DNA from: Lysinibacillus_B sp031181585 | GTDB lineage: Bacteria > Bacillota > Bacilli > Bacillales_A > Planococcaceae | Direction of reading: 5' to 3' | DNA: 64,000 nucleotides | Assembly: GCF_047301505.1 (NCBI RefSeq) | Contig: NZ_CP154840.1 | Span: 1,922,001-1,986,000, forward strand | In this document: in pieces, positions 25,854 to 34,789 of the stretch | Layout of the letters: each line of letters opens with the position of its first letter | Position numbering within the stretch: position 1 is the first letter of the stretch | The notes under the pieces: generated by a model | The model's input: the letters and a program-made list of their open reading frames with translations, nothing else | Databases searched by the model: none | Told to the model about the DNA's origin: nothing | Translations under genes and position numbers: made by a program

Positions 25854-26014
25854 GCGGTGCAATGTATGTGAATTAGATAGGTTGATGATGGGATGAAGCA
25901 TTTCATTATCAACCTTTTGTTTTTAAGTAATTAATAAAAATAGAAGAAAAATGTAGAAGAAGTATAGAATATCATCAAATATTTATGGCTGAGAATAGAG
26001 GGAGATATTAAAAG

Positions 26015-26146
26015 TTTAGAGGAAGATGAAAAGAACGGTATTCAAAGACCGACATTCTTCCTTAAACAATTAAAAGCCTATGCTTCTGGTAATTTTACTT
26101 GCGGATGGGATGGAAAATGGCCGGTGGGTCATTTAATCGTTTAGTA
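26015..26146 (+). pseudogene. 3' fragment related to the 16606 immunity gene
   Basis: Frame EDEKNGIQRPTFFLKQLKAY followed by ASGNFTCGWDGKWPVGHLIV and TAG. It matches the C-terminus of the protein at 16606-17094 (LLKVYEAGNFPCGW...WPNGKLIV). The N-terminal part is gone. Confidence 0.65.
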
Positions 26147-26236
26147 TAGTTGTGTTCTATTCCCTGGTTACTGATCGGATTAATTCTGAAGTGGGAGAGA
26201 AGTTCAATATGAATTTGCTACAAGAGTAAGAATGTG

Positions 26237-26377
26237 ATGGGGGAAGCCGTAGAATATATTGGCATCCCCCTTTCGGATTTAAAAGGTCCACTGCATTACA
26301 GTGAGGACGAAGGGATTAACGAAGCTTCGTTTGAAATTTTCTTTCAAGTAATATCAAGGCAAGATATAGAAACGTAA
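26237..26377 (+). pseudogene. Remnant of an immunity-like gene
   Basis: Short frame MGEAVEYIGIPLSDLKGPLH, then SEDEGINEASFEIFFQVIS, ending in TAA 26375-26377 and followed at once by a terminator (26381-26410). It looks coding but too short for a complete family member; unrecognised. Confidence 0.35.
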
Positions 26378-26380
26378 AAG

Positions 26381-26410
26381 GCTTGTCCTTAGGGATGGGC
26401 TTTTTATTTT
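26381..26410 (+). terminator. Terminator with G-T-rich stem
   Basis: GCTTGTCC / GGATGGGC stem with loop TTAG and a T5 tail. Confidence 0.65.
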
Positions 26411-26683
26411 GCCTAATTCCTTAAACTACAGATTTGGAGGGAATCGGCATTTAAAAACAGCTAAAGAAAATACCTCGGTCAGAGGGTTTCTTTCCTTAGC
26501 CAACAAGGTAGCATAATGGATAGAGAAAAATAGAAATAATAGGTAAATTAATACCTAATATGGTAAAATATTTAAAGATAAAAGTCTGAACTTTCTATGA
26601 ATAGCTTAACGAAGAGGATGGAATATAGAATCTCGTTTCTGCATGGTAGTCTGAAATCATTATTTTGAATGGAGTGATTCGAT

Positions 26684-27100
26684 TTGGAAGAAAAAAATGT
26701 GAAAAGTACATTTGCTGGTGAAGCCTCTGAAATGGTAGCGGCGATTTTTAATATGCTGGACATCTACACGGAGGAACTAACGGAACTAGAAAGACAGATT
26801 ATCTCTGCCTTTTCATTCGGCATGATCAATGGCGCAGCGATGGAAGAGGGCGCTGACCCGATGACTGTGCAAGGAACTATGGCAGGGGTTTTGATTCGGC
26901 AATTCGGCTATTCAGAAAATCAGGCAGTAGACTTCATGCAGCAGCTGATTGAAAGTACGAACCGTGAATTCCATCCTACAATGTACGTCATCATTCACAG
27001 GGGTCTCGAAGGTTATTATGATTATCGAGACCAACAATATAGTCTGGTGCATGAGAATCTCACGGATATTATAGACACGATCGTAACTAGCAATGACTAA
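26684..27100 (+). CDS. Imm48-like immunity protein, copy 2
   Basis: 138 residues, TTG start region after GGAGTGATTCG. ELTELERQIISAFSFGMING and YVIIHRGLEGYYDY match the protein at 17107-17571, with a similar order of segments. It is the last recognisable gene of the toxin-immunity locus. The next genes are on the other strand and of ordinary type, so about 27.1 kb is the right edge of the locus. Confidence 0.65.
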   Translation: MEEKNVKSTFAGEASEMVAAIFNMLDIYTEELTELERQIISAFSFGMINGAAMEEGADPMTVQGTMAGVLIRQFGYSENQAVDFMQQLIESTNREFHPTMYVIIHRGLEGYYDYRDQQYSLVHENLTDIIDTIVTSND

Positions 27101-27194
27101 TAATGAGACGAAACATAGTACGCAGCACTCACTTGATATACCAGCCACTGCTCGTACATGAGAGAGCGTAGCTTGTAAGGAACTGAAACAGCTT

Positions 27195-27653
27195 CTAATG
27201 GGAAGGGCGGTTGCGTAACAGCGTGATAAAAACGTTTGGGGCTACTTCAATATCCTTCACTTCATGAAATCCGTACGTTTTGTAAAGATTTTTAGCAGGT
27301 ATATTTTCAGCACCTGTCGTCACAGCTGTTTCATAACCCCTGCAGACGTTCTCGATCAAATAACCGAGCAATCTTTTGGCTATCCCTTTTCTGAAATGGA
27401 TCGGGTCAACAACTAAACGGCAGATTTGAAAATGGCCTTCGTCATGTGTGTAGGAAATAAAGCCGGCCAGCACATCCTCTATTAGATAGCCTGCAAATGT
27501 TTCGTTCGATTGAATAATCGAGTCTACTGTATCTTGTAATTGCGGAATCCCGTCAAAATTCATTATGTCTGCCTCTACTTTATAGGCGGGTATTTGCACA
27601 GCAAGAATTTTTTCAGCCGTTTCCTTATGTTTATTATTTAGCTCACGAATCAT
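27195..27653 (-). CDS. GNAT family N-acetyltransferase
   Basis: 152 residues with the GNAT fold pattern: N-terminal helix, FAGYLIEDVLAGFISY strands, ICRLVVDPIHFRKGIAKRLL containing the acetyl-CoA loop (R/Q-x-x-G-x-A/G, here RKGIAK), and the C-terminal AKNLYKTYGFHEV. Its substrate is unknown. GGAAGTGA precedes the ATG on the minus strand. Confidence 0.9.
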   Translation of the reverse strand: MIRELNNKHKETAEKILAVQIPAYKVEADIMNFDGIPQLQDTVDSIIQSNETFAGYLIEDVLAGFISYTHDEGHFQICRLVVDPIHFRKGIAKRLLGYLIENVCRGYETAVTTGAENIPAKNLYKTYGFHEVKDIEVAPNVFITLLRNRPSH

Positions 27654-27776
27654 GTTTTCACTTCCTGACGTTGTATTTTTGTATCCAAATAGCTTTCCCT
27701 TTGCCAGCCAGTACCTGTTTCATCAAAAGGGCAGCTTACTCCTAAAGAGACCAGACAGCTGCCTGGCAGGCTACTT

Positions 27777-28118
27777 TTATTCATATGGTGCATAATGTTT
27801 TAATCGTTCCGGTGATTGGATGGTATGGCCGTCTTCCGTATAAAACTCAAATTGCCCTAACTGATTTTTGTCATGGGCGAAATAGATATAGTTGACTTGC
27901 GGTTCATCTGAAAAAATGACTGTAACCGCATACGCTGGCAGCCCGGCAAAATGCCAACTCGCTTCGATTGACTGAATTTCCTCCGGCTTGTATGCCATTT
28001 CTTCTATCAAAAAATGCTCGATTCGCCGCTCATACATTTGTTTCTTTAGGTGAACCGTACAAAACGGAGCGAGCAGTAAAATGACCACCCCTGCTAAAAG
28101 AAGTTTCTTCATGCCCAT
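27777..28118 (-). CDS. DUF3139-like membrane-anchored protein
   Basis: 113 residues with an N-terminal membrane segment (KKLLLAGVVILLLAPFC) and an extracellular-type soluble domain rich in strands (AYAVTVIFSDEPQVNYIYFA). Layout and motifs resemble DUF3139. AGGAGATGGGC provides the ribosome site. Function unknown. Confidence 0.65.
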   Translation of the reverse strand: MGMKKLLLAGVVILLLAPFCTVHLKKQMYERRIEHFLIEEMAYKPEEIQSIEASWHFAGLPAYAVTVIFSDEPQVNYIYFAHDKNQLGQFEFYTEDGHTIQSPERLKHYAPYE

Positions 28119-28246
28119 CTCCTCCTTTACGGTTTCCTGAAACGCAGCACCGGTAGTCAGGCAGAATGTGATATCCTTATTTTAACAGATATTGAAGGAG
28201 GAATAGCAAAATCATCCTTAAAAGTGTAGTAAAGGGGAATAGCGAG

Positions 28247-28708
28247 ATGAAGAGGGAAAATGATTTACTGGATGAAGGGAATGCATGGGAAGCTGTATTG
28301 TCTGCTGGCTTAACGATCAATCGTCCGGATGGTTTTAAAGATGAGCATGATTACTTTATCGCATTGGATTTTTTACATGAGCTTGAAAGCGGCGGGCATG
28401 GAAGTCTACTGGAATGGTCTTCAGACATCATAGAGGTGCTGGGCATCCGTACATATATTGAGCGCCTAACCAGTATGCTTGAAAAAATAGGGGCAGAGGA
28501 GTATGCAGAAATTGAAAAGCAATATGCCGAAAAATTATGGATACTCAACAGAGCATTGGCAAACGGAGAAGATGTCATGGAAGAGTATGACCGGTTGATT
28601 GAGGAAGCCGATAAAAGATATACGCAGCTAGGAGAACTCCTGCTTGATCGGATGCAGGCGTATTCGTTGGTGATTTATAAGGAACTAAGTGAAAACATTG
28701 AAGAATAA
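28247..28708 (+). CDS. DMP19/DUF4375-like protein
   Basis: 153 residues, helical. FLHELESGGHGSLLEWSSD then EKIGAEEYAEIEKQYAEKL correspond to the glycine-rich loop and IGA helix of DMP19/DUF4375 proteins, small acidic proteins that may mimic DNA or bind nucleases (family knowledge). Start ATG after GCGAG. No partner seen nearby, though the toxin locus ends just upstream. Confidence 0.55.
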   Translation: MKRENDLLDEGNAWEAVLSAGLTINRPDGFKDEHDYFIALDFLHELESGGHGSLLEWSSDIIEVLGIRTYIERLTSMLEKIGAEEYAEIEKQYAEKLWILNRALANGEDVMEEYDRLIEEADKRYTQLGELLLDRMQAYSLVIYKELSENIEE

Positions 28709-28823
28709 AAGGATGGAGGTCTCTACTAATATTGCCAGATGAGCTGGAATCTGCCGCTCTAACTAGACAAAGAACAGCAGATTCCGACAATTAGTGGAGT
28801 TTCATAATGAGGAGTGATTTATT

Positions 28824-29051
28824 TTGTTCACGATATTACGTATTGTATTTTCAGTCATAACATTGGTCCTGGCCGGATACGTATTGGTGACAAATAATAC
28901 AGAATACCAGGCGTACCTGGAGCTGTCTCTAGGGTTACTGATGCTCATTATGGGAATCGATGAAATAAAGCAGGGTAGAAAAGGATGGGGCTGTTTCTTC
29001 CTATTGTTATTTGCATTAATAAGCATCCTAACTATTCAAAGACTTATATGA
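28824..29051 (+). CDS. DUF3953 small membrane protein
   Basis: 75 residues in three hydrophobic segments with a short basic loop (DEIKQGRKGWG), the typical build and length of DUF3953 proteins. GGAG lies upstream of the TTG start. Function unknown. Confidence 0.75.
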   Translation: MFTILRIVFSVITLVLAGYVLVTNNTEYQAYLELSLGLLMLIMGIDEIKQGRKGWGCFFLLLFALISILTIQRLI

Positions 29052-29223
29052 AAAAGTTGCATAGCAGGGACATAGCATAGCTGCGGTTGGGACACAAAAA
29101 ACATTTCCTCTATAAATAAAGACGCCAATTATTCCAGTAAATGAATGTATCGTGCAAAAATTCAGTCAATAATCACTTTCTCTAGTATAATAAAGCACAG
29201 CAACTAGTGAAAGGAGTCTGATC

Positions 29224-29709
29224 ATGAGTTTACAAGCAGTACAAGCATATTTTAAGGAAAGAGGACGGGAGCAGGATATTGTCGTCCATGAACAGAGTAC
29301 AGCATCGGTACAGGAGGCGGCGGATGCTGTAGGTGTACACCCGGCACGCATCGCCAAAACATTGTGCTTTCAAGGGCAGGAGTCGCCGGTTCTTGTTGTC
29401 GCTGCCGGGGACACAAAGGTGGATAATGCAAAGTTCAAGCAAACATTCGGCGTAAAGGCAAAGATGCTGGACCCGGATACAGTACTGCAGGTGACGGGTC
29501 ATGCGGTCGGCGGTGTCTGCCCATTTGCGTTAGCAACGGATGTGCCGGTCTACTTGGATGCTTCGCTGCAGCGCTTTTCAACCGTTCATCCTGCATGCGG
29601 AAGCAGTAACTCTTCGATCGAGCTGACAGTAGAAGAGCTGCAGGAATTCGCGAGGGCTGTTAAGCTGGTCGATGTGTGTAAGGGCTGGGACCCCGAGCTG
29701 GCTGAGTAA
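29224..29709 (+). CDS. YbaK/EbsC-family aminoacyl-tRNA deacylase
   Basis: 161 residues of the YbaK/ProX editing-domain fold: VHEQSTASVQEAADAVGVHP, IAKTLCFQ with the key Lys, VVAAGDTKVDNAKFKQTFG, and GGVCPFALATDVPVYLD. These proteins hydrolyse mischarged aminoacyl-tRNA in trans (for example Cys- or Ala-tRNAPro). GAAAGGAG precedes the ATG. Stand-alone gene. Confidence 0.9.
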   Translation: MSLQAVQAYFKERGREQDIVVHEQSTASVQEAADAVGVHPARIAKTLCFQGQESPVLVVAAGDTKVDNAKFKQTFGVKAKMLDPDTVLQVTGHAVGGVCPFALATDVPVYLDASLQRFSTVHPACGSSNSSIELTVEELQEFARAVKLVDVCKGWDPELAE

Positions 29710-29853
29710 TTTCTGAAGGCTACATAAGGTGTATATAGTAAGGGGAAAGCATCCAAGCTGAGAAATAATCGAAAACGGTGAAGGGAAATAATCTACTCAA
29801 ATGTTGAAATAATTAGAAAATTACAAAATTATTACCCAGGAAATGAGGGTGTT

Positions 29854-29887
29854 AAACCAAAAAAGAAAGTTCTTTTTGGTTTTTTTG
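29854..29887 (+). terminator. Intrinsic terminator
   Basis: AAACCAAAAAAGAA / TTCTTTTTGGTTT stem with a T7 tail on the plus strand, about 145 bases after the YbaK-like gene. Confidence 0.75.
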
Positions 29888-29917
29888 TGAAGGAAAACCC
29901 GCCCAATGAATCATACA

Positions 29918-29958
29918 AAAAACCGGACATCCTATCAGGAATGTCCGGTCGTTTTTTT
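29918..29958 (-). terminator. Terminator of the 3-hydroxyacyl-CoA dehydrogenase gene
   Basis: ACCGGACAT / ATGTCCGGT stem flanked by A and T runs on both sides, so it can act in both directions; it lies just behind the minus-strand gene end at 29962. Confidence 0.85.
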
Positions 29959-29961
29959 TAT

Positions 29962-30873
29962 TTAAGGTTTTAAGAAGTCTGGAGATTGGTAGGCAGGGTT
30001 TGGATATTTATAGAATCCTTCACCTGTTTGAATCCCCATTTTTCCTTGATCCAGGAACTCGCTTTTCACTTTATCAGCGATTGCTTTGTACGGATTGTTC
30101 TCTTGATCAGGATACTTCGCCGCTTTTGTGCTGACGATGTTATAAACTGTTTGCAGGCCGACAACATCAATGATAGCGAATGGTCCCATTGGGGCACCTG
30201 TTGCGATCATCCACGTTTTATCGATTGTTTCTGGTTCCGATACGTCGTTGCCCCATAGGTATTGTGCTGCATCAAGGAACGGAACTAGCAGAGAGTTTAA
30301 AATATAGCCAGGCTGTTCCTTTTTGATGTGTAATGGCACCATGCCGATTGCCGCTGCAAAGGCTAGTACATCCTGTACAACTTGTGGGTCTGTACCTGGA
30401 TGCTCCATCACTTCACCCGTGTTGTTTTTCCAGATTGTGTTGGCGAAGTGAAGCGCTAAGAATTTTTCAGGACGGCCTGTAAATTCTGCAAAATCACTTG
30501 GCAGCATTGTAGATGAGTTTGTTGCAAATACTGTTTTTTCAGGCGCAACTTTGCCAAGCTGTGTATAGAAGTTTTCTTTGATTTCCTTTAATTCCGGCAC
30601 CGCTTCAATGACAAGGTCAGCATCCTTCACAGCTTCCGCCATGTCTGTTGCATAGCTGATGCGTCCTTGTGCTGATTTTACCGCTTCCTGTTCATCAAGG
30701 AAGTAGTTGCCGTATGTCTCTTCTAATTTAGCGATTCGCTCTTTTGCATTGGCAATCGCTGTGTCATTGATATCAAAAATTGTGACATTAAATCCTTTAA
30801 AAGCCGTTTGGAAGGCAATTTGGCTTCCTAGAACACCGCTTCCTGCTACTGTTACATGTTGATAATTCATCAT
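29962..30873 (-). CDS. 3-hydroxyacyl-CoA dehydrogenase (3-hydroxybutyryl-CoA type)
   Basis: About 303 residues. N-terminal Rossmann motif VTVAGSGVLGSQIAFQ (GxGxxG), catalytic-loop segment FATNSSTMLPSDFA, the LALHFANTIWKN region with the active-site His, and the C-terminal substrate domain with EQPGYILNSLLVPFL and GAPMGPFAIIDVVGL. The start is the ATG after TGGAGGTTCTT; the longer version would place the ribosome site inside the gene. It oxidises or reduces 3-hydroxyacyl-CoA with NAD(P) in fatty-acid or butanoate metabolism. Confidence 0.92.
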   Translation of the reverse strand: MMNYQHVTVAGSGVLGSQIAFQTAFKGFNVTIFDINDTAIANAKERIAKLEETYGNYFLDEQEAVKSAQGRISYATDMAEAVKDADLVIEAVPELKEIKENFYTQLGKVAPEKTVFATNSSTMLPSDFAEFTGRPEKFLALHFANTIWKNNTGEVMEHPGTDPQVVQDVLAFAAAIGMVPLHIKKEQPGYILNSLLVPFLDAAQYLWGNDVSEPETIDKTWMIATGAPMGPFAIIDVVGLQTVYNIVSTKAAKYPDQENNPYKAIADKVKSEFLDQGKMGIQTGEGFYKYPNPAYQSPDFLKP

Positions 30874-30938
30874 AAGAACCTCCATTTTTCATTTTTGCCT
30901 GCATTTAAAATATTCCCTACCCTCAACGTATCAAACGG

Positions 30939-31451
30939 CTAGTTTGATGAAATACGTTCGAGCCAAGACGTGAGGTCACGCGGATGCGCGAATATGATAG
31001 AGTCGCACGGAGCCTGACGGACAGCCTCTGCAATGTCAGGGCGGGCATCTTGCTCATAGTGCCAAACCCACTTGGCAAATTCCAGATCCAGCTTTTCAGG
31101 ACAGCCGGGTGTCATATCTGGTCGGGTTTTCCCGAAATTTGTAACAGCACGTTTCAATACGCGCGGAAAGCAAATATGCCGCGGGAAATCGAGCCAGATA
31201 ATCAAATCCGCATACTGTGCCCGAAGAGAAAGGGTGGAGTCAAAATTGCCATCCATAATCCAGGCTTCCTTCTGCAGTTCAGCCAACATCTTTTCCCGGA
31301 AAACCGGGCGTTCTGCAGGGATCCAGCCAGGCTGCCAAAAGAGCTGGTCCAGGTGAATGAGCGGCAGCCCGGTCAGCTGATGCAGCTGCCGTGAGAAGGT
31401 GGACTTGCCGGCACCGGCACAGCCGATTACCAAAACTTTCTGATGTCGCAT
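30939..31451 (-). CDS. P-loop kinase of the FlaR/adenylate-kinase-like group
   Basis: 170 residues with Walker A VIGCAGAGKSTFSRQL at the N-terminus, LIHLDQLFWQPGW, then WIMDGNFDSTL and LIIWLDFPRHICFPRVLKR, the layout of 'topology modulation' (FlaR) proteins and small nucleotide kinases. It begins 8 bases after the stop of the Tet(M)-like gene on the same strand, so they are likely co-transcribed. The substrate is unknown. Confidence 0.88.
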   Translation of the reverse strand: MRHQKVLVIGCAGAGKSTFSRQLHQLTGLPLIHLDQLFWQPGWIPAERPVFREKMLAELQKEAWIMDGNFDSTLSLRAQYADLIIWLDFPRHICFPRVLKRAVTNFGKTRPDMTPGCPEKLDLEFAKWVWHYEQDARPDIAEAVRQAPCDSIIFAHPRDLTSWLERISSN

Positions 31452-31459
31452 AAAACCTC

Positions 31460-33379
31460 CTATAGTTTGTGCATCATAGACTGCGCTTCATACCATGGAA
31501 CAGAAAAGCCCTTGCCTTTTGCACAAAAAATACTGGAAGAGGAGTACTCCGGATCTGCATCCTTGTTGTAGCTGATCCGTTCCATTACTTCCTCCGTATT
31601 GTGGCATACATCATAGCCGTCAAACGTCAATGTAATTGCGCCTTTTCCGTTCGTATACGCAGCGAATTGGGTACTGTAGTTCATAAAGGTAGCAACTGGC
31701 ACTCTCCCGGTTAGTAAAGCGTAGTTCTCGGTTACTTCAGGCGGATCAAAAGTGCCCGAAGCCTGCTGAACATCCGTCATCATACGGCCGATATGGTCAC
31801 TAGCCGCCTTCAGTTTAAAATGATAGTACGGCTCGAGCAGAATGTTCTCTGCCTGTTCAAGCCCTTGCCGCAGTGCCCGGAAAGTCGCCTCGCGGAAATC
31901 ACCGCCATCCGTATGCTTAATGTGGGCAGCTCCTGTCAGTAACGTAAAATGGATATCCGTCACAGGAGAGCCGGTCAGCAGGCCATGATGATCCCGCTCA
32001 AACAAGTGATGCTCGATAAGGCGCTGATGCCCAACCGTTAAATCGTCCGCATGGCAGGCATTTGTAAAGGTAATCCCTGACCCTCGCCGGCCGGGCTCCA
32101 TTTTTACATGCACCTCTGCATAATGCTTGAGCGGTTCAAAATGTCCGTAACCGGTCACAGTAGAAGAGATTGTCTCTTTATACAGAATTTCGGGATCCTC
32201 AAACTGCACCTCTAGGGCAAACCTCGCTAGTAAGATGTCCCGCAGGATTTCCAGCTGAATGACACCCATAATATGTACGTGAATCGATTGTGATGCTTCC
32301 TGCCAAAGGACGCGTAAGGATGGTTCCTCAGCTTCAAGTAACCGGAACAGCTGCAGTACTTCCCTAATATGAACATTCCCATTATATACTACTTTTGCCT
32401 GTAAGGTAGGAATTAGCTTATACATTTTTGCCTTTTCATAGGAGCTCCTGATTAGGTCTCCTGCCTCAGGTGTAGTAAGTCCTTTGACCGCAAACAGTTC
32501 TCCGGCCTCCACACTTGCTGCAGTTTTAAAGCGGCTGCCATTATACAAACGGATTTCCGTAATCTTCTCAGAATGCTCTCCAAAGGACAGCTCATCCCGT
32601 ACACTAAGCGTACCGGACAGCGCCTTCAGAAACGTGAGGCGCTGATCGCCGTCATGACGGATTTTCACTACCTCTGCCTGAAAAAGAGGGGCAGCATCAT
32701 AATCTGTCTTTGTCAACTTGTGCAGCACAGCAAAAAATTCACCGATGCCAAGCCCCTTGAGCGCAGCACCAGACATCGCAATAAAGGCCTCTTCCTGCTT
32801 CACCAAATTGATGAGTGCCTGTTCGATGTCCTGCTCTGTCAGCGATTCGTCCATAAACTGCTCGAAAAGTCCCTCGTCGCGCTCTGCTACAAACTCAGCG
32901 GCATCCGTCAGACGCTCCAGCGGCAAGATATCAGGCGAGAACTCTCGCTGCAGGGAAGCGAGCAATGTATCCAGATCAGCACCTTCCCGGTCAACTTTAT
33001 TCAAGAACAGGAAGGTCGGAACGCCATACTCTCGGAGAAGCCGCCAAACGGTTTCCGTGTGTCCCTGAATTCCTTCGACCGCGCTAATAATCAGCACGGC
33101 ATAATCCATCGCTCGGATGGCACGCTCCATCTCGGGGGAGAAGTCGACGTGTCCCGGTGTATCGATCAATGTGTATGTATCACCTTCATAATCGAACAAT
33201 CCCTGCTCCGCGAAAATAGTAATCCCCCGCGCTTTTTCCAGCTCATGATTGTCCAAAAAGGCGTCCTGGTGGTCCACACGGCCGAGCGATTGAATGCTGT
33301 TCGTGTGATACAAAAGCTGCTCGGAAAAGGTTGTCTTGCCGGCATCCACGTGGGCTAATACGCCTATTGTTTTTCTCAT
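31460..33379 (-). CDS. Tet(M)/OtrA-like ribosomal-protection GTPase
   Basis: About 639 residues, the length of Tet ribosomal-protection proteins. G1 motif VLAHVDAGKTTFSEQL, switch region KARGITIFAEQ, G3 DTPGHVDF, G4 FLNKVDREG. Domains follow the EF-G order (GTPase, II, III, IV, V); no EF-G-specific G' insertion is evident. The start ATG comes 8 bases after GAGG. These GTPases dislodge tetracycline from the ribosome; close chromosomal relatives exist without proven resistance, so the drug phenotype is uncertain. A divergent promoter region separates it from the stress-protein genes. Confidence 0.85.
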   Translation of the reverse strand: MRKTIGVLAHVDAGKTTFSEQLLYHTNSIQSLGRVDHQDAFLDNHELEKARGITIFAEQGLFDYEGDTYTLIDTPGHVDFSPEMERAIRAMDYAVLIISAVEGIQGHTETVWRLLREYGVPTFLFLNKVDREGADLDTLLASLQREFSPDILPLERLTDAAEFVAERDEGLFEQFMDESLTEQDIEQALINLVKQEEAFIAMSGAALKGLGIGEFFAVLHKLTKTDYDAAPLFQAEVVKIRHDGDQRLTFLKALSGTLSVRDELSFGEHSEKITEIRLYNGSRFKTAASVEAGELFAVKGLTTPEAGDLIRSSYEKAKMYKLIPTLQAKVVYNGNVHIREVLQLFRLLEAEEPSLRVLWQEASQSIHVHIMGVIQLEILRDILLARFALEVQFEDPEILYKETISSTVTGYGHFEPLKHYAEVHVKMEPGRRGSGITFTNACHADDLTVGHQRLIEHHLFERDHHGLLTGSPVTDIHFTLLTGAAHIKHTDGGDFREATFRALRQGLEQAENILLEPYYHFKLKAASDHIGRMMTDVQQASGTFDPPEVTENYALLTGRVPVATFMNYSTQFAAYTNGKGAITLTFDGYDVCHNTEEVMERISYNKDADPEYSSSSIFCAKGKGFSVPWYEAQSMMHKL

Positions 33380-33508
33380 ATACAAAACCTCTTTTATGTT
33401 AGTGTTTTCATTATAAGACAGCCATTGTCAGGATGCCAGAGAAGACGTGTACTGTTTAAATCCGCGCCAGATGGGTACTTTATACATGTATGACAAATAG
33501 ATAAAGGA

Positions 33509-33928
33509 GTGGGTATCGTGAGTACCACAAAGAAAGAACAGGCTTTAGAAATTTTGTCAAAAAACTATGTAGGTGTAATGGCAACAGTGGCAGGGGACAG
33601 ACCAACCTCGCGCTATATGACATTCGAACATGAGGACTTTACCTTGTATACTGCGACTCCAAGAGACTCCGACTTACTAAAAGAGCTACAGGCAAATCCC
33701 CACACCCACATTTTATACGGCTATGAAAACGGAGATATGGGCGACACGTTTTTAGAGATTGAGGGAACGGCTGCGGAATTCAACGCGGATGCAATCAAAG
33801 AAAAAATTGTTGCGAAATATCCATATCACGTGGACGGTATGTCGATGACACTATTGAAAATTGAGCCTGTACGCATGCGCTTTATGAATAAAGCCGGTGA
33901 CAATCAGGAAGACGTCGATTTCCAATAA
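33509..33928 (+). CDS. Pyridoxamine 5'-phosphate oxidase-like FMN-binding protein 1
   Basis: 139 residues of the general stress protein 26 type: VGVMATVAGDRPTSRYMTFE, TLYTATPRDSDLLKEL, HTHILYGYE and a C-terminal strand pair (LLKIEPVRMRFMNKAG). It binds flavin in split-barrel dimers, with an unclear role in oxidative stress. GGAGTGGG before the GTG start. The second, related gene follows 6 bases after it. Confidence 0.85.
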   Translation: MGIVSTTKKEQALEILSKNYVGVMATVAGDRPTSRYMTFEHEDFTLYTATPRDSDLLKELQANPHTHILYGYENGDMGDTFLEIEGTAAEFNADAIKEKIVAKYPYHVDGMSMTLLKIEPVRMRFMNKAGDNQEDVDFQ

Positions 33929-33943
33929 GAAAGGGTGGGACAA

Positions 33944-34363
33944 ATGGAAACATTACGAGAACAAATCCTAGAAATCTTAAATAAACAAAACATCGGTTCA
34001 ATGGTAACAGTGAAGGACAATAAGCCAAACGCACGTTACATGACATTCACAAATGAAGGCTTTACGCTATTTGCGGTGACAGAAGAGGATTCTTCGAAGG
34101 TACTGGACCTTGAAAAGAATCCGTATACGCATATTCTTTACGGTTATACATTAGAGGATGTGGATGCGCCTTACCTTGAAATTGAGGGCAAGGTGACAGA
34201 CTTCAAAGATGACGAGCTGAAGCTGAAAGTAACAAACTTCTTCCGCGGCCTTTTCACAAAGGATTCAAGCGACATGATTACAATCCAAATCGAGCCGACA
34301 CGCATCCGTCTGATGAACAAAAAAGGACAGCCCCCGCAAGAACTTGAATATCCATTTTCATGA
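33944..34363 (+). CDS. Pyridoxamine 5'-phosphate oxidase-like FMN-binding protein 2
   Basis: About 140 residues, clearly a paralogue of its upstream neighbour (GSMVTVKDNKPNARYMTFTN, TLFAVTEEDSSKVLDL, YTHILYGYT). GAAAGGGTGGG suggests ATG 33944 as start. Tandem duplication of one small enzyme, followed by a terminator. Confidence 0.85.
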   Translation: METLREQILEILNKQNIGSMVTVKDNKPNARYMTFTNEGFTLFAVTEEDSSKVLDLEKNPYTHILYGYTLEDVDAPYLEIEGKVTDFKDDELKLKVTNFFRGLFTKDSSDMITIQIEPTRIRLMNKKGQPPQELEYPFS

Positions 34364-34367
34364 GTAC

Positions 34368-34394
34368 AAAGCGATCTTCTACGGAAGGTCGCTT
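34368..34394 (+). repeat. Left copy of a 25-bp terminator repeat
   Basis: AAAGCGATCTTCT-CGGAAGGTCGCTT occurs here and, with one substitution, at 35036-35060. Here it lacks the T tail that the right copy has. Together they bracket a roughly 640-bp gene-free block. Confidence 0.75.
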
Positions 34395-34406
34395 CAGAGT
34401 ATAGAC

Positions 34407-34446
34407 AAAATGCCTCCAGAGAAGGACTCTCGAGGCATTTTATCAT
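34407..34446 (+). terminator. Terminator after the two FMN-binding proteins
   Basis: AAAATGCCTC / GAGGCATTTT stem followed by ATCATTTTT. Confidence 0.75.
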
Positions 34447-34559
34447 TTTTGGACGTAGTTGATATAACTTTCAACTGGGCTTTATTTGTGCAACGCCTCT
34501 ACGTGATGCTTTCATCTCGTATAAAACATCGTGCCATATACAAGTGGCACGATGTATTA

Positions 34560-34789
34560 AATTCATAGCTGCACAAGTAAGCATTTCCTACAGGGATATT
34601 TTTGGAAGTTCCCAGAAGGTTGTCCAACGTACATCATTCTTTTCTTTCACATTCAGTAAAGATACTTTCAATCGTCAGCGTTTCAAGTTTTTCACGTTCA
34701 TTGATTTAGTTTATCGTCATCATGGTTATCATCACCTCAGAATAGTTGTAAATGTAGAAGTACAACATATTTTCAGTAGCTGATACAAG
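34560..34789. other. Gene-free stretch
   Basis: No supported gene; several short frames without ribosome sites. It precedes the repeat element. Confidence 0.4.
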
